DNA from: Gigantopelta aegis
Lineage: Eukaryota > Mollusca > Gastropoda > Neomphalida > Peltospiridae
Length of the DNA stretch: 64,000 nt
Assembly: GCF_016097555.1 (NCBI RefSeq)
Contig: NC_054702.1
Location: forward strand, 63,156,119 to 63,220,118
Direction of reading: 5' to 3'
The translations under genes and the position numbers were made by a program. The stretch's first letter is position 1. Each line of letters begins with the position of its first letter. The notes under the pieces are model-generated. The model did not search any database. It saw only the letters and a list, made by a program, of their open reading frames with translations, and was not told the DNA's origin. This document shows, one piece after another, positions 57,596 to 64,000 of this stretch.

Positions 57596-57621
<26 letters not shown>
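57596..57621. repeat. (GT)n microsatellite
   Basis: About 26 bases of GT repeat at the outer edge of the right iteron array. Confidence 0.9.
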
Positions 57622-57626
<5 letters not shown>

Positions 57627-57961
57627 TTCACTTTAATAACTTTTTCCTATGTTTATGAGACCAAATACACAATTTTGGCCTGTATCCGAAAAAAGGTATA
57701 TTTATCACCCCTCCCTTTAAGATCAAAACCGGTTTTAACAAAAGAATAGTACGTATCTGAACTGAACTGAACTGAACATTTATTTCTCTCAGGCCGTAAT
57801 CCACGGCATATGAGGAACAATATATAATACAACAATTCACACTTTTTAACAAGATGACAGAGTAAAACTATTCACATAAGTATATCTACATAAAACGAAC
57901 ATGGGAATATAATTATAAATAATTGGTTTGGGTTTGCATACACAATAATAATACAATAAAG

Positions 57962-58858
57962 CTATGAGCCGGAGGGCTTGAAAGTATTCATAATATGTTT
58001 TCGGAGGACACCAGTTTTTTTACAATTAAATAATTCGTGAAATTTATATGTGTTTGGTTTGGATCGATAATATTTCGGTATATATTGAAGTCTGAATTGG
58101 TTAAAATATGGGCATGTAAAAATATAATGGAATTCATCTCCGATGTCGTTAGTGTTGCATAAAAAACACAATCTATCATGTAATGGTTTACGTATCCATC
58201 TACCTGTCTCTATTGGAAGATTGTGGTTTGATACTCTAAAACGTAACAATGGGCACCAATATTTTTTTTCTAATAAATTTAAATAATTTTCGAATGCTAT
58301 ACTGCTTTTAAATATTTTGTAACAAGATGCTTTCGATGAAGTGTCAATATGACTGTACCATGTTTGCAAAAATTGATCTATGAGTTTTGTTGAAATAAAC
58401 ATTTTCAACAATGAAGCACTATTAATACGCTCACAATGTGACCACCATATGTATGTGCAACCAATATTATCTAAAATTGATTTTATAAAAGCTATCCATT
58501 TGTGATCATAAAAATGTGTATTATAATCATTCAATAACATTCTGTACACTAATAATGATAGCTTGGACTGCTTCCCAGTAATCATCCTAAACCAAAATCC
58601 TATCATTCTTATTTTTACTGTTATATCTACCGGGAAGCATCCAAGTTCTCCATACAACATATATAATGGGGTGGATTTTCTAACAGGCAATAATAACTTT
58701 AAATATTTGCTATACAATTTTTCTATGCAGGACAGACTTTCAAAACCCCAAATTTCACATCCGTATAAAGCAATAGGTAAAACCATACAATCAAATAATT
58801 TAAGTTGGCATTGAATGGAAAGATGGCAACGTTTTCCTTGTCTAAGTGTAAAATACAT
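57962..58858 (-). CDS. LINE C-terminal region
   Basis: A 298-codon frame with YGELGCFPVDITVKIRMIGF, WIAFIKSILDNIG, RFRVSNHNLPIETGRW, and a zinc-type end LCFLCNTNDIGDEFHYIFTC. It matches the C-terminal frames at 21140-21847 and 52733-53206 in order and spacing. Function is thought to be RNA or DNA binding near priming. Confidence 0.8.
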   Translation of the reverse strand: MYFTLRQGKRCHLSIQCQLKLFDCMVLPIALYGCEIWGFESLSCIEKLYSKYLKLLLPVRKSTPLYMLYGELGCFPVDITVKIRMIGFWFRMITGKQSKLSLLVYRMLLNDYNTHFYDHKWIAFIKSILDNIGCTYIWWSHCERINSASLLKMFISTKLIDQFLQTWYSHIDTSSKASCYKIFKSSIAFENYLNLLEKKYWCPLLRFRVSNHNLPIETGRWIRKPLHDRLCFLCNTNDIGDEFHYIFTCPYFNQFRLQYIPKYYRSKPNTYKFHELFNCKKTGVLRKHIMNTFKPSGS

Positions 58859-59023
58859 AGCTTTTTGAGCTTGATCATATTGATGTTTTCGAGCATTAGT
58901 GAATTTATTGGATTTATGAAATATAATTCCAAGATATTTGTATATTTCTACATTATCTAGATTTGTGTTTCCTAAATGGAACCTTTTGGAATAATCTTTT
59001 TATTACCACTGAAAATTAGCACT

Positions 59024-60466
59024 TTAGTTTTTTTTACAATTTACATTTAGTTTCCATTTTGTACAATAAGAGTCGAAAATATTTAATAAATTCTGCATGT
59101 TGTCATAATTTTCGGCAAAGAGCGCTGTGTCATCAGCATATAGTAACACAAAAAGAACAATATTTGTATACAAAGTGGAATCTGTGAATAAGTTATCTAT
59201 GCGGATGCCATTACAATCATTAGTTTTAAACGTATCCTCTAAATCATTGAGAAACATGGAGAATAATAGGGGCGATAAATTTTCTCCCTGTCTAACACCC
59301 ATGGAACATTGAAAATAATCCGACATTGTGTTATGTGCACTAATGCATGACTTAATGTTCTGATACATATATTACTTTAAAACATTTACCATTAATACCA
59401 TTTTGTATTAGTTTACCCCAAAGTCCTGTTCTCCATACTGAGTCGAATGCCTTGCTAAAATCTATAAAAGTACAATACAGTTTTTTCTTCCGTGCTTTTA
59501 GCAATTCGATGAGTCCATATAATGTAAAAATATGATCGTTCGTTGAGTACTCCTTCCTGAATCCGGCTTGAACTTCAGATAACAAATCATTAGTTTCTAA
59601 ATATAATTTCAGTCTATTATTTACAGCTGTAAACAGTTTCCCGAGACAACTAAGTAAAGTAATAGGTCTATAATTTTCTGGAACAGTTCTATCGCCACAT
59701 TTATAGATCGGTTTGATTATGCCAACTAGCCACGAATCAGGAAAGATGCCATGTTCAAACACAAATTAAAGAGCTTAACATACACAGGGACCATACAGCC
59801 GATAGTTTGCTTAATATACTCGTTGATTATTTGGTCTATTCCGCAGGCTTTATTGTTTTTTAGATTTTTAACAACGGCGAGTATTTCTTCTTGTAATATT
59901 GATTCATTTAGCATGGTAGTGTCCTCAAAATCTATATTAAAACTTGGATCTTTTTCTTCTGTTGTGTTGTCATCACTGCTGTTTATATTTTTAAAGTAAT
60001 CGTACAGAGTGTTTAAAGGGGGGAGAGTAGGGTCTTGTTTTTCTTTTAACAGTTTCCAAAAGCCGTGGGTATCATGTTGACTAAGTTCTGTGAGTCTTTG
60101 TTCTGTCTTCCAATTGTGTTTGTTAACATATTTCCGTATTACATTTCTGTAGCTTTTACTGGCATTCAAAAGTCGTTGCTTATTATCAGGTGTTTTTCGT
60201 TGTTTGTATGCTGATCTCGCTTCTGTATACTTTCTTCTTAGTGTTCTGCAATGATTGCCAAACCATGCTTTGTTACGGGTATTTTCACGCTTGTGTCTGG
60301 CTCTGACGCGGGCTTGCGTGTAACCGAAAGTGTCGGCTGCGGTGTCAACAAATAGGGTCCCAATACGCTCCACTGCACCATTCAGCCAGAACGCGATCCA
60401 TGGTGGACGTGCCTGAACCTTTTTGGATAGGGGCACGAGAAAATAGTTCCCAGTTCCCAGTACCAT
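59024..60466 (-). CDS. LINE reverse transcriptase, in three frames
   Basis: The first frame (60466-59726) holds KAWFGNHCRTLRRKY and NLKNNKACGIDQIINEYI. The second (59762-59352) holds FPDSWLVGIIKPIYK, NYRPITLLSCLGK, VQAGFRKEYSTND and CTFIDFSKAFDSV. The third (59368-59024) holds GVRQGENLSPLLF and FVLLYADDTALFA, with YADD near 59140-59129. All catalytic aspartates are visible but frame changes near 59750 and 59360 break the protein. Confidence 0.86.
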
Positions 60467-61553
60467 TCAGCTTTTCTTTCGAGAAGTGTTCACACAGTTC
60501 ATTTAATATTACGTTTATGTCGTTGACTGTTTCTTTGTTTATATTTTCACTATAGTGTTTAGCCTCTTTAGTATTCCATTTCCTTGGGGTGAGTTCATTA
60601 TTAATGACGGCGTGGTGTTTACCACTAGCTGTATGGATATTCAGTCGCATTGTTAATGGATTGTGAATGTCCGAGAATAGTGGTTCGAATTCGTTGACCT
60701 TGAATTTAAGAATTCTTTCCAAAACTGTGAATGAGGCTATGGCATAATCTATTACACTCGATCCTTTGCAAGTAGGTTGTCCTATACCCCGATCTTCGCC
60801 GACTCTTCCGTTCACTAAATACAAATTACTATTTTTACAAAGATCAATTAGTTTATATCCGTGACCGTTAGGTCTACTGGTATCTTGACTCGCTCTTTGT
60901 AATGGAATGCCAATATTTAATAAGTTGTTAGGTTCATTCATAAAATTGGAGATATCAGAAATGAGTGTGTTATTAGTATGTTCACCATCACAACTCACAT
61001 AATCTACAAGCAAACTCGTTTTAGCATTAAAATCGCCGATCAAAAGAACATTATTTCCACTTAAGAGTTTCTCGTTCACTTCGTCTTGTATTGTGTTAAA
61101 CGTATCATGGTTAAAATAGGGCGAGCCTACTGGGGGTATATATACAATTCCAATAACAGTGCTTAATACATCTCCCTGTGAAATAGCGTTAGAAAGAGTA
61201 AACCATAATACATATTGGGATACAGTTTTATGAATATGTACTTGATCTGTGAGCTTATTTTTAATTTCCAGGCATATGCCCCCTGATCTTACACTGGATT
61301 CAATATTTCTATTATTAGTAAAAATTGTATAACCTGGTATTTCTACGTGATCAATATCGTTAAGTTTAGTTTCAACTAAACATATTAAATCATACTGATT
61401 GATAAAATCTATAAATTCTGGAATATCCAGTCTGCTGCTGAGACCACACACATTTAAATATACAATATCTACATAGTCACATACGCTTATTCCCTCTGAA
61501 TAAGAATGTACACGGGGAATATTTACAGTTTCGTATTCACTTGGTGTTGACAA
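60345..61553 (-). CDS. LINE AP-like endonuclease domain
   Basis: A 402-codon frame. Residues from about 28 show IVYLNVCGLSSRL (catalytic N), ICLVETKL (catalytic E), GGICLEIKN, VIGIVYIPP, LLIGDFNAKT (D-x-N), SSVIDYAIAS and FSDIHNPL (the SDH end, with one extra residue). Its order matches APE endonucleases of LINEs, which nick the target for priming. After NWELFSRAPI the frame is lost and the text continues as the next RT frame. Confidence 0.87.
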   Translation of the reverse strand: MSTPSEYETVNIPRVHSYSEGISVCDYVDIVYLNVCGLSSRLDIPEFIDFINQYDLICLVETKLNDIDHVEIPGYTIFTNNRNIESSVRSGGICLEIKNKLTDQVHIHKTVSQYVLWFTLSNAISQGDVLSTVIGIVYIPPVGSPYFNHDTFNTIQDEVNEKLLSGNNVLLIGDFNAKTSLLVDYVSCDGEHTNNTLISDISNFMNEPNNLLNIGIPLQRASQDTSRPNGHGYKLIDLCKNSNLYLVNGRVGEDRGIGQPTCKGSSVIDYAIASFTVLERILKFKVNEFEPLFSDIHNPLTMRLNIHTASGKHHAVINNELTPRKWNTKEAKHYSENINKETVNDINVILNELCEHFSKEKLNGTGNWELFSRAPIQKGSGTSTMDRVLAEWCSGAYWDPIC

Positions 61554-62245
61554 GTCCTGACCGGTGTCTCTCCTCCGGCATCCCTATGGTCGATATTCCC
61601 TTGGTGAGAAATTACGTGCACGTTTGGCCGCGGTCTTGTTGGATTAGTACTCTTTCTACCAAGTCTGTGTACACGGTCAAAGTTAATACAGCTTTCTATT
61701 TTCATTTTATCTTTCAAAAATGTTTGTAAAATCGCTTCTGTTTCTTCATCGTCTTTTTCCTCAATACCGTTAAAAATAAGATTGTCTCTCATTGATCTGG
61801 TTTGAAGGTCTAACACACAGTCATGCAACTCGTTATAATCACCGCGTAAGCTGTTGACTTCATCAAAACCATTACGCACTTCTCTCACCTCAGTTTTTAT
61901 TTTGTCGACAACGTCCGCCATTTTCTTTCTATCTGAACGGGCTTCTTCGAAGCTTTCGTTTACAAAGTTTATAGACTCAACCAAACGTTCTTTGTACAGC
62001 GCAAGAATTCTCATTTCATTTTTTGAGACAAACCCTACAATTTCAAATCCGCAAACGCACCTGTTAACTGAAATTGACAACAGGCTGTCGTTTGTGGTTT
62101 GCCGAGCAGTGGCCGCACAGGCAACGAATCGAGCGTATACTTTTGACGTTCTCCGTTCATAGCGAACACACACGAATTTTTTAAAAGTGCAGTTGAACTT
62201 GTATTTCATATTTGTGCATGATATTATTATATGGCAACCAGACAC
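61523..62245 (-). CDS. LINE ORF1-like protein (coiled coil and RNA-binding part)
   Basis: A frame of 240 codons. Residues from about 80 form a charged helix (MRILALYKERLVESINFVNE and onward) typical of a coiled coil. It is followed by RSMRDNLIFNGIEEKDDEET and INFDRVHRLGRKS, the pattern of L1-type ORF1 RRM domains. The frame changes into unrelated residues after about HVISHQGNIDHRD, so the C-terminus is probably frame-shifted. The role is nucleic-acid binding and trimer formation in LINE particles (family knowledge). Confidence 0.75.
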   Translation of the reverse strand: MSGCHIIISCTNMKYKFNCTFKKFVCVRYERRTSKVYARFVACAATARQTTNDSLLSISVNRCVCGFEIVGFVSKNEMRILALYKERLVESINFVNESFEEARSDRKKMADVVDKIKTEVREVRNGFDEVNSLRGDYNELHDCVLDLQTRSMRDNLIFNGIEEKDDEETEAILQTFLKDKMKIESCINFDRVHRLGRKSTNPTRPRPNVHVISHQGNIDHRDAGGETPVRTCQHQVNTKL

Positions 62246-62260
62246 TGTAACTTTAAAGTC

Positions 62261-62834
62261 GCATACCCTGGTTTAAATCTGTGAAAATAGACACTGAGTT
62301 TGGTTAATCTTCAAGCCTGGATCGAGTTACAACAGAGTGAAACAAGAGTCTTTGACACTAAAATGTGGAAACATACCTTCTAAAATAGACGAATTCGTCT
62401 CCATAACCCTTACTTTTTAAAGATACGTGCGTTTTCAGAATTATAAAAAAATGCATTTCGTGGTATTATAAACACCAGGCTGACCACAAACACTAAGGAT
62501 GTACGGAAATGGATATTCTAAACAATAAAATATAAGTGATGTCTGCTTTCAGTTGTCAAAAACAGCTTTAATAGTCAAAAAACACGTTATAGTGTTTAAA
62601 AGCTAGGCACTGGCACTTTAATGCATATGTGGTGAAGATTTCCTGTGCTTCACCATGGATTGTGGTGGAAACTACTGTTTACGCCGAGTAGCAGCACATT
62701 AAAATTGAGATATTCCTGATGAGTTAATAATGCAAATATGTTATGTGAGATCTATTTATTTGTAGTTATTTATCACAACTGCACATACAAATAGCAAAAT
62801 ACGACACTTGCAGCTTTGATAATGCACCTTTTAA
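62261..62834. other. Sequence upstream of the LINE, unassigned
   Basis: It may contain 5' UTR of the LINE or an old element; it has no coding signature. Confidence 0.4.
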
Positions 62835-62847
62835 CACTAAACAGTTG

Positions 62848-63241
62848 ACCGGCCTCGGTGGCGTCGTGGCAGGCCATCGGTCTACAGGCTGGTAGGTACT
62901 GGGTTCGGATCCCAGTCGAGGCATGGGATTTTTAATCCAGATACCGACTCCGAACCCTGAGTGAGTGCTCCGCAAGGCTCAATGGGTAGGTGTAAACCAC
63001 TTGCACCGACCAGTGATCCATAACTGGTTCAACAAAGGCCATGGTTTGTGCTATCCTGCCTGTGGGAAGCGCAAATAAAAGATCCCTTGCTGCTAATCGG
63101 AAGAGTTGCCCATGTAGTGGCGACAGCGGGTTTCCTCTTAGAATCTGTGTGGTCCTTAACCATATGTCTGACGCCATATAACCGTAAATAAAATGTGTTG
63201 AGTGCGTCGTTAAATAAAACATTTCTTTCTTTCTTTCTTTT
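62848..63241 (+). mobile_element. Full-length SINE with H3 head and T2 tail, second copy
   Basis: Flanked by an exact 13-base duplication CACTAAACAGTTG (62835 and 63242). It is nearly identical to the SINE at 45968, with the same B box GGTTCGGATCC and TTTC tail. A recent insertion. Confidence 0.94.
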
Positions 63242-63254
63242 CACTAAACAGTTG

Positions 63255-64000
63255 TTAAAGTTTAAAGATTCGGTCTATAGCGTTTGTAATATTCGATACA
63301 AATCGCGGCATTAATAATGTAACTTCAGCAATCAATACGGCACAGAATTCTTTACACATACCGTGTATGCTGTCATACATAAACAACAGTAACATGCATC
63401 ATGGAATTATTCAAGGTGTGAACATTCATGAAACATGTGTGAACTTCAACATAGAGAGCATGTGTCTGAATAGAAAATTTAAGGTTAGTGAGATTTTTTT
63501 ATTTTATTTTAATATAGCATAAAAATGTTTTGATATATAAAATAGTAACTGCTAAAAATCGATCTTTAGAAACAAAATACTCAAACGGCTCATCATTTGT
63601 ACACTTTCTCGAATGCTTGTCAACATAACGTCCTGTGGAATTCAATAACTGCAAAAAACAAACCAAAAACCCCCAGACAAAACAAACAAACAAACAACAA
63701 CAACATAGCAATTTGGTTTTTGAAAACAGATGGCCCTATCTGAAAATGGCGCTGGGTACAGATTTTAGTTTGTATCCATTAATCAAATGCTTTTTATTGG
63801 CATTAATATGCTATTTGTTTTACATTGAGAATATATTATTTAATGATACCCAAGTACACTGTTTTGTCAAGACTATGGTAAGTGTGGACCGTCATTGTCT
63901 ACGTATTGGGGAAGAAAACCCTCATCGCTACATGGATTACTCCTTTCTAGTCGACGCAAAGGACTGTTTACATCAGCACATATCACGGCCTTTAAAGGGA
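63255..64000. other. Right end of the window, nothing firm
   Basis: AT-rich. The last 40 bases (CAGCACATATCACGGCCTTT) look like the start of another inverted SINE body cut by the window edge. Confidence 0.4.

Larger units (their letters stand above)
54660..57725. mobile_element. ~3-kb element bounded by inverted arrays of ~150-base iterons
   Basis: The left array (54680-55400) has four units with TGAAAAT-GCCAAAATAG, TTAAATTGACCAT, and TCTAGATGTCACA-TTCA followed by CTAAATATGAAGAAAAA. The right array (57030-57660) holds the same units inverted. The outermost parts also match (ACAGGCCCAATTTGTGCATT left, inverted at 57660). Two SINEs are nested inside. Confidence 0.75.
57755..62260 (-). mobile_element. 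Nearly full-length APE-type LINE
   Basis: On the - strand it holds ORF1 (62245-61523), the endonuclease (61553-60345), reverse transcriptase (60466-59024) and C-terminal region (58858-57962). Its 3' tail has the pentamer GTTCA three to four times (57755-57775). Such short tail repeats fit the CR1/L2-like branch. About five frameshifts separate the ORF2 pieces. It abuts the iteron-bounded element. Confidence 0.87.

Noticed and set aside
61854-62162. 102-codon + strand frame
   Set aside because: It is antisense to the LINE ORF1 coiled-coil frame.

Overview
The window is animal nuclear DNA, most likely from a mollusc and probably a gastropod. It is AT-rich, has long introns with GT-AG boundaries, and carries tRNA-headed SINEs, several LINE families and many small inverted-repeat elements. 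That taxonomic guess is an inference from repeat style and gene type. I see no bacterial genes, CRISPR array, rRNA or free-standing tRNA gene.

Only one host gene can be supported. It lies on the + strand from about 3724 to 37451 and has twelve exons whose splice phases all agree (2100 coding bases, 699 residues). It encodes a secreted lectin: signal peptide, PAN/apple domain, a short four-cysteine EGF-like module, seven CCP/sushi domains and a C-terminal galectin-type domain. Three consecutive CCP exons (23284, 24352, 26022) are almost identical and come from a recent tandem exon multiplication. Exon 12 and part of exon 11 are repeated downstream (40671-45208) in a 4.54-kb tandem duplication. 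Its boundary looks like an unequal crossover between exon 11 and a stray 116-base copy of exon 11, still present at 45209-45324.

Nearly everything else is repeat. Region by region: 1-3.6 kb holds a SINE, a LINE scrap and a TTAA-flanked inverted-repeat element with another element nested in it. Intron 1 (4-14.6 kb) holds an I-type LINE with RNase H inserted into a SINE, more SINEs, and a 2.9-kb mosaic of inverted copies with a 20-bp minisatellite. The introns at 15.7-28.7 kb hold SINE nests, a Tx1/L1-like LINE tail split by an inverted-repeat element, another LINE tail, the CCP exon multiplication, and an element carrying three palindromes. 29.8-31.5 kb is a damaged mariner whose own transposase sequence has expanded into a 63-66 bp minisatellite. 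37.5-45.3 kb is the duplicated gene end with two abutting foldbacks and a 20-bp minisatellite. 46-49 kb is SINEs, one with a multiplied tail. 49.05-53.5 kb is a terminal-inverted-repeat block carrying a LINE. 54.6-57.7 kb is an element bounded by inverted arrays of about 150-bp iterons around remnants of an unidentified protein. 57.8-62.2 kb is a nearly full-length but frameshifted LINE on the - strand. The last 1.8 kb holds one young SINE and unexplained sequence.

The SINEs look modular: different tRNA-like heads are joined to at least three different tails. No LTR element, retrovirus, Polinton or toxin gene was recognised.
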